Source: Triglochin maritima
Taxonomy: Eukaryota > Streptophyta > Magnoliopsida > Alismatales > Juncaginaceae
NCBI GenBank assembly: GCA_963682175.1
Contig: OY821771.1
Coordinates: 30,214,201 to 30,278,200 of the forward strand
Direction: 5' to 3'
DNA: 64,000 nt
Shown here: positions 43,680 to 55,225 of the stretch, piece by piece
How the letters are laid out: every line of letters starts with the position of its first letter
How positions within the stretch are numbered: position 1 is the first letter of the stretch
Made by a program: the position numbers and the translations under genes
Notes under the pieces: model-generated
What the model saw: the letters and a program-made list of their open reading frames with translations, nothing else
The model's database searches: none
Told to the model about the DNA's origin: nothing

Positions 43680-44887
43680 GAGTTGTAAAACACATTTTAA
43701 CACAACTCTCCCACTACTATTTGTCTCTTACATTAGAGAGAAAACTCCAAACACTCCAAGCATCAAACCTTCCACACTTTAGTCTTAAATCTTATTCTCA
43801 AGTGTGCTCAAGATTAGAGAGTGTTGTTCCACTCATTGTTTGTTCAAGAAGCAAGGGTCTTGGTGAAAGCCCAAGACAAGAGTATAGACTTCGGTGAGAG
43901 CCCGAAGTGATCCCTCTCGGATTGTGAGAGGAAGAGTCAAGCTCGGCGATGGTTGTTCTTGAGCTTGAAGATTGTAAAGGCGTTCTCTCTCGGCCCGGAA
44001 TGGGGTGTGGTTAGTGAAGTCGTGAGCGGAGCTCGGTGATCCGAGCGGAGCTTGCAAGAGAGGACTAGGACCCGGGTGGGGTGCCAAACCTCTATAAAAA
44101 TCCCCCGACTCCTTGTGGTTTGCATTTTCCATTCCTTTACTTGCTTGTTTAGTTTTAAATTCCACTGCATTTCTTAGATCGTTAAACAAGTAGGTAATTA
44201 GGGTTAAAAGTTATTAGAATTGTAGACCCTCACGATCCTACAGTTTTTACTATCATAAGGCTCCCTTTTAGATAATCACAAATTAATTGATTACAAAGGT
44301 TAAATTTTATGAACCAAAAATCGTAATGTGATTTAGGTAGATTAAATTACACACCCATATATTACGACGAACTTAACAAGATCTAACTATGCAGAGACTA
44401 TGGGAGGTTTTGGTAAATACAAGTTCTAAACATAATAATTCTTCGAAGATCATATATTGAAGACAGGGTAATTATCCAGAAAAGTTAATAAAATCTAATA
44501 ATTGCATATCAAAGTAATCAGACACTAAAGTCCCACGCTGAGTTCTTATTTTTTTGATGTCTCTAGCGAATGCAGTTCTTACAATTACTTTACTGATTAG
44601 AGGGATGAGCCCAATCCAAAATATAAATTAACCGTAAAAGAAAATACTAACTCTTGGAGGAGGATCCCAAGCAAAAATATTACTTGACCTTTTAGTATGA
44701 CAATCAATTACTGCTTCATATGAGAAAACATAATCAGATTCAAGCACTCAGGTATACGTACGTAAACAAGATAGAACAAATAGTACACAAATGACAGACA
44801 ACAAAACAAAGCAGCCTTGAAGTATGTAATCACATCTTTTACAAATATTAATAAGGGTATTCCAAAATTCCACAAATTTGAGAAGCA

Positions 44888-46969
44888 TCACATAACTAAT
44901 TGAGATGATGAAGTTGATGCAATTGAGGACATATCTCTTTGGATGCCATCCATGGAAATTGAAGGGAAGTGGGTAGGAAGGTCAGGCATTGGATCCTCGA
45001 AGTTGAGAAGTGCAATTGCTTGTGTCATAGATGGCCTCTTGTGGATGTCAGGTTGAGCACACCACAACCCTACACCAAGATCTCTTTCCACTTGTTCCTT
45101 ATCAAAATGACCACTCAATCTCTCATCTACAACTTCCAAATGTCTTTGCTTCTCAAACATCTCTGCAACTCTCTTGCTCAATAATGTTGTGGTATTGTCT
45201 TCTTCGAGATAAATGCATCTCTTGCCACAAACTACCTCTAAAGCAACAATTCCAAAAGCAAACACATCAGATTCTTTGCTAAATTTACCCGTGTACACAC
45301 ATTCTGGTGCAATATAACCTCTTGTACCTGCCACAATTGTTGTTTGCATAAAATCTCCATGCTCCACCAACCTCGCTAGCCCAAAATCCCCTAGTTTGGT
45401 CTCGAAGGACTCGTCCAACAAGACATTACTAGATTTGATGTCTCTATGCACAACATACTTTTCGCAACTCTCGTGTAGGTAGAGCACGGCAGAAGCTAGT
45501 CCTAGCACAATTTTATGCCTCTGTGACCAAGATAAGAATCTTTTTGGGTTGAAAAGATGCAAATCAAGGCTTCCGGGGGGTAGAAATTCATAAACGACGA
45601 GGAATTCCTTTTTTTGGTGGCACCACCCGAGGAGTTTGACAAGATTACGATGGCTCAATCGACTGATGATATTCACCTCTGATGAATACTCCTTCTCACC
45701 TTGGCCTGACTCTTTTGATATCCTCTTTATTGCCACTTGTAGACTCGAGCCACCCACATTTAAAATTCCCTTGTAAACAACCCCAAAACCACCTTCCCCT
45801 AATTTTCTCTCCTCTGCGAAGTTCCCAGTGCCTCTTTTCAAGTCCATGTATGAATACATTTGTGGACCATTTCGATCCTCATATTCATTTTCTTCTTCTT
45901 TGGTTTTATATGTTTTTTTGAGATGAGCAAACATATACCAAAGCACAATATCTAAACTAAGAAACACCCCCATGCAACTAGCAAATACGATACCTACATA
46001 GAACCATATTTTGTTGTTTTTTGTAGCAACCTCGCCTTTATTATCGTTGGTAGTGGTGGTGGCATTAGAGTTGTGGTTTGTTTTCTTCTCATCCAATAAG
46101 TAATCCAGAGTAGAGGTGAAAGACCACGATTTGATACGATGTAACTCGTAAAGGTTGCTTGTAGATGCTGAGAAGCCGAAGCTAACTATTTGTGGCAAGA
46201 CACCCCTGAGATCGACAATATAAGAGAGAATAGGAGCACCATATGATTTTTTGTACTCATCGTCAAGCAAAAAAACACTTAAGGTGTATGTGTTCGCATT
46301 ATACGAAACTTTCGCTTTACCTTTGTATCCAATGCCATCAATGAATTTGCTTGAAAGATCGACATCAACCGCCGATTTAATGGAATTGATGTCGATTCCC
46401 ATATGGTAGGAGTTTGGCTCCCAATCACCATTAGATAAGGTGTCAAACTCGACTGCAACATAGGTTTCACTCCCAGCATCAAACTTGTTCACTCCAGCAG
46501 TAAGGCCCAACGCTACACCATAAGCTCCGGGTAGAATAATCGATGGATAATGAGAGAGAAAGAAAGTGAAGCCATCACCACAAGTGGTATGATTTCTGTC
46601 TAAACTGTCGATGATGAACGAGAACTCGGTTGTGAAGTTTGCCATTTCACCGGTTTTGTTGTCCCAAAGTTGCATTGGTTCAGAATAAACGGCTCGACCT
46701 GCAGAATATTTTGGCCAAGCGATACTGGGGATGGCCGTGAGATCTATGACTCCGAGATTGTCAACGGATGCATCTTTTTGGAGGGAAACTAAGTTCAAAC
46801 CTCGAGGGTAGTTCTCATCTCTTTCGACTTTCCCTTTAAAATTGTCAAAATGAAAGGATACCGGACTAACAAGGTTTAGATGGAGTAAAGAGAACAAGAC
46901 GATGATGGTTGTAAGATGAAGAGAGAAAGCATTCATATTCATGGTTTCCATCGTGCAAAAGAAGAACAA
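44888..46969 (-). CDS. L-type lectin receptor-like kinase (second of a pair)
   Basis: A 693-residue single-exon protein, clearly paralogous to the 33289-35295 kinase and in the same direction. Order: signal peptide, legume-lectin domain (about 40-290, SFHFDNFKGK start, VAVEFDT), spacer, membrane span (about 322-346), Ser/Thr kinase (about 385-660), short C-terminal tail. Key residues are intact: glycine loop GEGGFG, VAIK (Lys 415), HRD (508-510), DFG (Asp 528) and GYIAPEC. It should be an active plasma-membrane receptor kinase for extracellular cues. The start at residue 7 (46951, METMNMN) fits better than the first Met, because it leaves the same TATA-to-ATG distance (67 versus 70 bp) as the paralogue. 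Confidence 0.94.
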   Translation of the reverse strand: MFFFCTMETMNMNAFSLHLTTIIVLFSLLHLNLVSPVSFHFDNFKGKVERDENYPRGLNLVSLQKDASVDNLGVIDLTAIPSIAWPKYSAGRAVYSEPMQLWDNKTGEMANFTTEFSFIIDSLDRNHTTCGDGFTFFLSHYPSIILPGAYGVALGLTAGVNKFDAGSETYVAVEFDTLSNGDWEPNSYHMGIDINSIKSAVDVDLSSKFIDGIGYKGKAKVSYNANTYTLSVFLLDDEYKKSYGAPILSYIVDLRGVLPQIVSFGFSASTSNLYELHRIKSWSFTSTLDYLLDEKKTNHNSNATTTTNDNKGEVATKNNKIWFYVGIVFASCMGVFLSLDIVLWYMFAHLKKTYKTKEEENEYEDRNGPQMYSYMDLKRGTGNFAEERKLGEGGFGVVYKGILNVGGSSLQVAIKRISKESGQGEKEYSSEVNIISRLSHRNLVKLLGWCHQKKEFLVVYEFLPPGSLDLHLFNPKRFLSWSQRHKIVLGLASAVLYLHESCEKYVVHRDIKSSNVLLDESFETKLGDFGLARLVEHGDFMQTTIVAGTRGYIAPECVYTGKFSKESDVFAFGIVALEVVCGKRCIYLEEDNTTTLLSKRVAEMFEKQRHLEVVDERLSGHFDKEQVERDLGVGLWCAQPDIHKRPSMTQAIALLNFEDPMPDLPTHFPSISMDGIQRDMSSIASTSSSQLVM

Positions 46970-47017
46970 GGAATTGAAATTAGTGGTTTGTGCTCAACAT
47001 TTAAGATGGTGTTTTCC

Positions 47018-47025
47018 ATTTATAG
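47018..47025 (-). promoter_or_regulatory. TATA box of the second lectin kinase
   Basis: CTATAAAT on the - strand, within AAGATGGTGTTTTCCATTTA (read on +), matching the AGGATGGTGTTCCCATTTAT block of the paralogue. Confidence 0.65.
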
Positions 47026-47029
47026 TTTT

Positions 47030-48338
47030 TTGTGTAAACAACTTAACATGGACTTAGAACAAGAGATATAAATGCAATAACAGATAAACTAGCGTCTCAA
47101 AAATCGGAAAACTATGGGCGGTGAGGAATTATATATCTGAACCTAGGGAACCATGACCGGTATAGCCTATCAAGGAATATAATTTCTTTGAGGGATACCT
47201 TTTGGTCCTTGTTACTTGTTAGTGTCGATCAATACATAGTGCACTAAAAAAACAAATTATTGTTACAACCAAACAAACTGCTCCTGTTCATGGTTACAAT
47301 ATTTGAATCTTACATGTCATTTATAAAAGAAAGAAGATTAAAGGTCTTTATGGACATGTTCAAACCATGTCCAGAAGGGTTGTTTACAAATCCTTTTATT
47401 ATTTTAAGTTAATGAAGATAAGGACAAGAATGGTACAAAATTCAATCGCAATCACAATTCCTTCGATAGAGAACCTCACAGCTCATGTATTAAGACAACA
47501 TTGATGAATATATATTTATGATTTCCCCAAATTTCTCATCAGCTATTTTGAAATAGCAGTGATGATGTAACAGCACAAATTTTGCATTAGACTATTCCCA
47601 CAGCATTATTTTCGTTATTATTATCAAAATTATTTTCTTATGATATAATGAAGTGACATTTTTTGGAAATTAGTTTTGGATTTCTGACATTCAAATGTGC
47701 AACAACAAAGATGATTTTAATCATTGGGTATGATTAACTTCAAATTCAGAAGGGACAATACTGTTAAGTATAGCTCATAATTTACGAAGATTAGTCATAC
47801 AAAGAAACTTATCAATATAAATTGGTAAGTGAAAAGGGAAGTAGGGTCCTCTACAAATTGGAGGATAATTTAGCTTAAAATCAAGGCACGCAAAGAAGAA
47901 ATTAAGCTACACTGAAATAACCAGTTCATTGATATATAACCTATGTAGTTTAAATAGCCATTAGGCCAATTACAAAAAAGAGCTTTCTAAAAGTAGAAAT
48001 TAAAAGCAACATGATGATTGCAAATTGAAATAACAAGTAGCCACAGTAAGATCTAACAGCTTTAGCAATTATCCAGTCAAAAGACCCTGTAGGGAAAAAA
48101 TCGAATTGCAGCTCGGTTGTAAAAAAGATGGAATCTTTGACATTGTAGTACATATTCTTTAAAAGGTTTGGTTACTATAAAATGAGAGTTTTGATTATAT
48201 GACATATCATACAGTGAATTCATGCTATATATCATTTATTTTATCTTACATTTGTGTTCGAGTAGTTGTTTCTTACATTTCAGAGTTTAGGTAATAAACA
48301 AGAAGAATTGACTGATTTGGATGGTTTGTGGACCTATT
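47030..48338. other. AT-rich intergenic region
   Basis: No gene or element is recognised. From 48339 (TGTAATGCCCAATGAC) the sequence resembles the start of a gypsy-type LTR into which element 2 may have inserted. Confidence 0.4.
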
Positions 48339-48724
48339 TGTAATGCCCAATGACTAGACCAAAAATCAGGAAGGACCCAAGCGAAAACCCAAAAGGACCA
48401 AATTGTAAAGAAAAAATATTTGTCACGAAAAGCCATAATCTCATGAATCTGAGGAGTAATTCTACAATTAAGACCAAATCGGCTCGAGTAAATGGACCAT
48501 AGCTCAACCCCACGTGCACTAAAGAAAACGTAACCCGCTGGAGAAATCACTACTACAGAAAAGGGAATATACGTCGGATATAAGGGGTTATACACGTCGG
48601 ATATGAGCACACCCCAATCCGACGTCTAGGTGTGCGTCGTCTATACATAGACGTCGGTCATAGTATAGCCGACGTCTATACCTAACGGATATACGTCGGC
48701 TTTAATTAGACTCCGACGTGTATT

Positions 48725-48960
48725 CTTTAATGTATACACGTCGGTTAACAAACATACGACGCCTATACTTTAGGTATACACGTCGGTTAACTAACATACG
48801 ACGCCTATACTTTAGGCATACACGTCGGTTAACTAACATACGACGCCTATACTTTAGGCATACACGTCGGTTAACTAACATACGACGCCTATACTTTAGG
48901 CATACACGTCGGTTAACTAACATACGACGCCTATACTTTAGGTATAGACGTCGGATTACA
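48725..48960. repeat. 42-bp tandem repeat within the left subterminal region of element 2
   Basis: CGTCGGTTAAC recurs at exact 42-bp steps (TCGG at 48741, 48783, 48825, 48867, 48909, with a variant at 48951). Each unit holds CATACGACGCCTATACTTTA. Open frames on both strands encode artefactual repeats. Confidence 0.92.
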
Positions 48961-49389
48961 TAGAACGCCGACGTCTATTCCTTTCTTCAGAGGAATAGAC
49001 GTCGGCTTATAGAGACAGCCGACGTCTATTCCCAAACCTGGACAAAAAAAATAAATAGGATCCGACGAAATTGTTTTTAGTCATCGTCGTCGTGTACATA
49101 CAACTGCACCAAATTCGTTCACCTATAAATTTCATCCACATACATCCATATACATCCCACATACATCCATACAATTGACATTCACAAGCATACATCCACA
49201 AGCATACATCCACAAGCATACATGCACAAACACAAACACAAAAATACAACCACACAATTGACATTCAACACACTTGCAATTAATTCATTCTAAAATTAAG
49301 GCGATTATATTAAGGCATAAAGTGTAGGTTTGTAATACAAGTACACTTGTTAACTAAATTACAAAAAATACAATTGGCAGTAGAACCTC

Positions 49390-50192
49390 TTAGTTCGTCA
49401 GCATGTTTCTGATGAAATAGCGAGCCCATCGGTCGCGAGTTTCATCGAGCTCTTGTTACGAGAATGGATCACTACTTTTTGGGAAAACCTATCAAAAAAT
49501 TACAAGTGTGTTGAATATTAATAACTAAATATTGAAACTACAATTGAATATACAATTGAATATACAATTGAATAACGATCTACATTACCTCGGTTAGACA
49601 TACGTCTTGAGTTGCCACATCGAGGATTTCCTCCATGTATCTCATCACATAGTAACCGCATTCCGTATTTCCAACCTGCTTCCGGTACTACAAACATAGG
49701 AATTCGCTAAATATTTGTTCCTAACTTAATTAACAAAAATGGGATAGAACGTACTCTCATTCCATGCCATGTTATTCCTGATTTTGTGGTTGTTCTCCTA
49801 CCACCTAAAGCTCTGTAAACCTTAATTGCCCTGAGTAGCACAACTTAAAATATCAATCAATAATACTAATAAAAATCCACGAATTACTTTATTCACGACT
49901 AAACGAACTTACATATTTAGAAGTTTCTTTATTGAGTCCCTTGGTTTATTCGACCCCAACGGATCAAACCAATATGCCGAATTAGTCGTTGGGCATACAA
50001 CGACAAGCATCCAATGAGCCCTGTGTTATATATATAATTAGAAGTTTATTACAAAATAAAATTTCACTTTGAATTACAAAGTTTACCTCTCATGATAAGG
50101 GAGCAGATAATATTTCTTGTCTTCTTCTTTAAAGAATGTCCCTAGTTGACCCGATTTATCGTCATTCCCGTATATATATGTAGATGGACTGA
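49390..50192 (-). pseudogene. C48-peptidase tail in element 2
   Basis: Exons with good GT-AG borders remain: the last exon (family stop codon at 49390-49392), the Cys exon at 49589-49687 and the His/Asp exon near 49917-50025. The Cys exon reads YRKQVGNTECGYYVMRYMEE, which is the canonical Q-x5-C-G of Ulp1-like C48 peptidases. The His/Asp exon reads HWMLVVVCPTTNSAYWFD. A TAA interrupts the final exon (DPFS then stop). The N-terminal half is removed by the internal deletion at about 50193. Of all copies here, this one keeps the most canonical catalytic residues. Confidence 0.75.
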
Positions 50193-53006
50193 TATATCTT
50201 CAATTACACCGTAATAGGACATGTCGGCGTATACAGGATTCTTGTCTTTAGAACTAGACACATGCAAAGACTCTGCTATTAAGGTGACGCCACTGTTCTG
50301 AACAGCACTTTTCGCATCTTCACAAACTGTGTAGAAAGAATAACCATTGATATCATAACCACTGTAACTTATAACAACAGAATGCAGACCGTAAGCCAAC
50401 CACTGTATTGTCTCAGAAACATCACGCTTGTATGCTAGATTTTTGAACCAAGAGATGAAATTCTTATTGTGACTATTAATTACTTGTTGATCACTCCACA
50501 AAGGATTTCTTTCCTTTAGAAACTTCATGTGTTCATTTAGGTATGGTTGAACTTCATTCGAATTGCACAACACATAAAAATATGCTGTCATTAAGTCATC
50601 GCCATTTGGATTTAACATTTTCATCCCACGTGTCCCTTTACCATCGACACGATTATCATGACGATTCTTCGGAAGTCCAACAGTTTTGGTGTTTGCTAGG
50701 TATCCAGTGCAAAACTCGATAACCTCCTCAGCTATGTATCCTTCAACAATACTAGCATCTGGTCATTGACGATTTTTGCAATAACCTTTCAACACTTTCA
50801 TATAACGCTCGAAAGGATACATCCACCTTAAGAAAACTGGTCCGCACAATTTAACTTCTCTAACCAAATGAATAACAAGATGAATCATAATGTCGAAAAA
50901 AGCCGGGGGGAAGAACATCTCCAACTGACATAATGTGACCACAATTTCATTCTGTAACTTGTCTAACTGCACAGGATCGACCACCTTACTGCAAATCTTA
51001 TTGAAAAACGAACACAACTTTATTATTGCTTGTCTAACATCTTTCGGTAATATGGATCTCAGTGCTACAGGTAACAACTGCTGCATTAAAGTATGACAAT
51101 CGTGAGACTTCATCCCCACAAGTTTCAAATCCTTCATAACAACAAGATTACTGATATTTGAAGAATAACCTTGTGGAACCCTTACATCGTGCAAACACTG
51201 ACAGAGAATTCTTTTCTCCTTTCTAGACAATGTATAACTAGCTGGAGGTAAGTAATTCCGATCTCCTTTCTTCTCTGGTGCCAACATTGCTCGTATACCA
51301 ATATCAACAAGATCAAGTCTTGCATTATATCCATCTTTGGTTTTACCAGGTATGTTCAACAGAGTACCAACAAGACTATCACAAACATTTTTCTCTATGT
51401 GCATCACATCAATACAATGTCTAACTTCTAAAGTTTTCCAGTAAGGGAGATCAAAAAATATTGATCTTTTTTTCCAACTACTTTTGTCGTTTGCTCGTTT
51501 GTACGGTTTTCCAAATTCACATTCAATGTTCCTTACACGTTCATACACCTTTTCGACGCTGATTTCAACTGGCGGATTCTGAAACTCCTGTTTTCCGTTA
51601 AATGCTTTCTTCAACCTACGATAAGGATGAGAGTTCGGCAAAAATCTCCGATGACCGAGATAGACAGTCTTAGAACCATTAACTAGTTGCAAAGAACATG
51701 TATTTTCCTCGCAAATTGGACAAGCTTTATGACCTTTAACTGAATATCCAGACAGATTACCATAAGCTGGAAAGTCATTAATCGTGCAAAATATCATTGC
51801 CCGCATTACGAACGACTCCTGACGATAAGAATCAAAAACTGACTCTCCGTCACCCCACAATTTCTTTAGGTCATCAATTAAAGGTCTTAAATACACATCG
51901 ATGTCGTTTCCAGGTTGTTTCGGACCAGAAATCATTAAGGACAACATGATATATTTGCGTTTCATGCATAACCACGGGGGCAGATTGTAAATTACAAGCA
52001 GAACGGGCCAAGAACTGTGAATGCTACTCAAACTACCAAAAGGATTCATTCCGTCAGTACAGAGCCCAAGTCGTACATTCCTCGATTCTTCACCAAACAC
52101 AGGAAAGTCGACATTTATTTTTTTCCACTGAGGTGAATCTGCAGGGTGACGTAGCAACTGATCATTTGGTTTCTCACGATCAGCATGCCATGTCATGTTC
52201 TTGGAATCCTCTTTACCCGCAAACAAACGTTTAAGCCTTGGTATTATCGGAAGATACCACAAAATCTTAGCAGGAGGTCCTTTGATTTTCATCTCATCAG
52301 CCTCTTCATTGTGGTTTGGTCCACTACGTTTCATTTTGTATCTTGAAACATTACACCTGGGACAAGAATGTATGTTTTCAAACTCACCCCTATACAATAT
52401 ACAATCGTTCGGGCATGCGTGTATCTTCCTATATTCCATTCCCATAGGGCACAACACTTTTTTTGCATCATAAGTTCTATCTGGCAACTCATTATCATCT
52501 GGAAGCATCTCTTTCAGTAACTTCAACATTGATGTGAAACTCACATCAGACCAACCATTTCCAGCTTTTAAATTGTACAACTTCAACACCGCTGACAATC
52601 TAGTGAATTTAGTACAATTCTTATACAACGGTTTCTCATTGTCACTCAACAAATTACCAAGTAAATCGGGGTTGGACGAAAACTTTTCAGCCATATCCTG
52701 AACCATTTCCTCTAAGTGATCTTCTACACTATCGTCTTCTCCATCATTCTTCGAACGACTAAATGATTCATTTTCACCGTGCCATATCCACCGTCTGTAA
52801 TTTGGGTCGAAACCTTTCTCAAAAAAATGATCTTTCATTTTCCGAAAAGTCAACACTGACATATTATGACACTTATTGCACAGACAATACGCCATGTCGT
52901 TGTCTTTCATTTTCTTAGAATGTTTTTTGGCAACCTCTAAGAACATATTCACTCCGTTCTCATACTCATCACTCAATCTGTTTGAAACAATCCACTCTCG
53001 ATCCAT
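50142..53006 (-). pseudogene. CACTA transposase TNPD, element 2 copy, one nonsense codon
   Basis: An open frame of 747 codons (53006-50763) continues in the same frame beyond a single TGA (50763-50765) to 50142. Parts: transposase-associated zinc segment (1-80, CLCNKCHNMSVLTF), Transposase_21 (about 270-480, RLGLCTDGMNPFG and CTINDFPAYGNLSGYSVKGH), DUF4218 (about 550-720, HCIDVMHIEKNVCDSLVG), and DUF4216 after the stop (DVSETIQWLAYGLHSVVISY). The other copy has AGG where this has TGA, in CKNRQ-R-PDAS. The last residues after VIEDI come from the deletion junction and are out of frame with the peptidase gene. Transposase function is to cut and join CACTA ends. A truncated or readthrough product could exist, but activity is doubtful without the DUF4216 tail. 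Confidence 0.86.
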
Positions 53007-53009
53007 TTC

Positions 53010-54880
53010 AATCTAAACATAGGCAAAAATGATAGTTATTATTGCAGAAAAGAAATAAAATTTCAATTTAAAAGAATGTGTTCGTAGATGAGAAGATTTG
53101 GAGACATTAAGATGAGAAAAGAATGACTCAGAGGAGAAGAGATGAAGTCCTTAATCTAGCGTGGAATAAGGAAGGTTAGAAATCTAACTAAGCAATCAAG
53201 GCCAAAACAAGCCTAAAGTCCACTATAGGTCCTTAGTAATAGACGACGCCTAACTTCGAGGTCCCACTAGTCTGTAGGAAATCAAGAACCCGGAGGTCCC
53301 TAATATCTCAGGGAGACTAGATGGGCAACGACGTTCAGGCCGAAAGGGTCTTAAACTTCGAGGACCACTAATCTATAGGAAATCAAGAGCCCGGAGGTTC
53401 CTAAAATCTCAGGGAGACTAGATGGGCAACGACATTCAGGCCATAACGGTCTTAAACGGTTTCCTCTCCTTAATGCGTCCGAAAATCCTAGGGGCCAACG
53501 TCTAATTGATTTTATTAAGGCTCTTTTATTAAGTGGTTTTTGGGCCAAGGAAAGGGTGATGAAATCCCCCACCTCATCTCCTATAGGTGACTGCCCCCTA
53601 AGTGTTTTTCATACCTTAATCTAACAAACAACACACCAAACAAACACTCACCTCACTCTTGTTACAATGCAAGTCCTACTAACTAATGCGTGCTTTCTAA
53701 TGAATGATGAGTGAAAGATAGTACGTACCTTACGCCAGCAATCTACGACAGAAATCGTAAATAATAGAAAAATACAATGCATGCAAATCCTATATGATGA
53801 ATGACTTAACAAATATTGTCTAATCTTTTGCTTTGGGTTATTAAAGGCCAAGTTGTTTAAGGGGGGCAATGAGTTATTATCATAATATTAAAAATTCAAT
53901 AAATTAAGGCAATAAACATTTAAAATATTAAAATCAAGTATTAAAACTAATTACTTGAATTGACAGAAAAACATTTTAAACACAAACTATCATGTTATTA
54001 ATAATAATTGGGAATAAAATTTTATTGAAATTTTGGCAGAACCTCTACTTAAAATTTGATATGTAAAATTCTTCAAATCCTGAAATCAACAAGAAAATCC
54101 TAATATCTAGTTATCTAATCACATTCACATCTAGTTATCCACTTAAATTTTATTCAAATCCTAATATCTAGTTATCTAATCACATTCACATTATGTATAT
54201 CTCTACTCAATCCAAACCAAATTCTTAACATAATCCAAACCAAATCAATCCAATGAAAACAAAGTTTGGTTAAATCATCCAACCAACCCAACTCAATCCA
54301 AACTAAATCAATCCAATGAATATGTTTATCAAATATCAACACATAACACACATGCAAAAAAACTCCGAGAAGAAGTTGCTTATCACGTCTACATGTCAAG
54401 AGTGTACATCCACATTGAATCGTTATCTAACTAATATTTGCACTAATCCTAATTTGGCGTTGGATTCTTGGTCTAAACTAATCCTAAATTAAGAATCTAA
54501 AATTGAGCACGAACCAGAGGAGGGAAAAGTTGTATTGCCGGAGGAGCTCTTTGTGGTTCCCGAAGACGTCGCGGAGGAGACGGCTGTAAACGACACGATG
54601 AAGCTACATGCGGAGGAGGCTAAGTTAGAGAGAATATGTGGAGAAAGACGAACTTAAAACAAGAAAAAACGAACTTAAAACCTACATGTGGAGAGAGACG
54701 GAGGAAGACGGAGGAAGAAGGAGAAGAGGGCCGGAGAAGTGGAGGAGCGCTTGGGAGCTCGCTGCGGTGCCGGAGACGGTGCGGATCGGTCGGAGGATGG
54801 TCGCGGGACGGCTAGGGTTTGGGTGGGTTTCGACTGAAATGAATGAAAGAAAGAGCGTCTGTCCTGTTTCTTTAAGACCT
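53010..54880 (-). other. 5' leader/intron of CACTA element 2
   Basis: Non-coding. It contains a two-copy, about 100-bp tandem repeat (marked by GGAAATCAAGAAC/GAGC phrases near 53275 and 53375), the phrase TTTTGGCAGAACCTC (about 54032), and the GC-rich leader with CGCTGCGGTGCCGGAGACGG (about 54758). It matches the corresponding parts of element 1. Confidence 0.6.
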
Positions 54881-55225
54881 ATATACGTCGGATATTACAT
54901 AACGCCGACGTCTATACCTCGACGTCTATGTGGATAGACTATAGACGTCGGTCTTACATTACGTCCGACGTCTATAGGCCGACGTCTATACCCTATAGAC
55001 GTCGGCTTCACAAGGTACTAAAACACCGACGTCTAAAGGTCGACGTCTATACACTATAGACGTCGGTTCAATGTGTTATTCCTACACACGACGTCTATAG
55101 TGTCGCATAGACGTCGGCTTCCATTTCAGACGACGTCTATGCTGTCCTCGCCACAATAGACGTCGGCCGTTGTAACGGCCGACGTCTATTGGGCGACGAG
55201 TAAAGCCAATTCTGCACTAGTGAAT

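Larger units (their letters stand above)
42733..44242 (+). mobile_element. Solo LTR, Copia (SIRE/Maximus-like), with GTTTT target duplication
   Basis: It begins TGTTGGCTTTTTGGCCTTAA and ends CACGATCCTACA, giving TGT...ACA termini. It is flanked by GTTTT at 42728-42732 and GTTTT at 44243-44247, a perfect 5-bp duplication. Length is 1510 bp. It contains a TATA box (43672-43679), a purine-rich downstream leader and a third GGTCGACC palindrome array (43105-43575). No internal region or second LTR is present, so it is the product of LTR-LTR recombination. The lineage call rests on the start sequence and length only. Confidence 0.85.
48548..55222 (-). mobile_element. CACTA transposon, element 2, with AAT target duplication
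   Basis: Left end CACTACTACAGAAAAGGG (48548) and right end TTCTGCACTAGTG (55222), flanked by AAT on both sides (48545-48547 and 55223-55225), the 3-bp duplication expected of CACTA elements. Length is 6675 bp. Subterminal GACGTC repeats lie at 48565-49040 and 54885-55195. It has an almost intact transposase but has lost the middle of the element: ...GATGGACTGATA is joined to TATCTTCAATTACAC near 50193. This fuses the transposase tail to the peptidase gene out of frame. Confidence 0.93.

Noticed and set aside
48702..48963. Repeat proteins on both strands (RRMLVNRRVCLKY and TRRLTNIRRLYFR units)
   Set aside because: These are translations of the 42-bp subterminal tandem repeat of CACTA element 2 (42 is a multiple of 3, so frames stay open).
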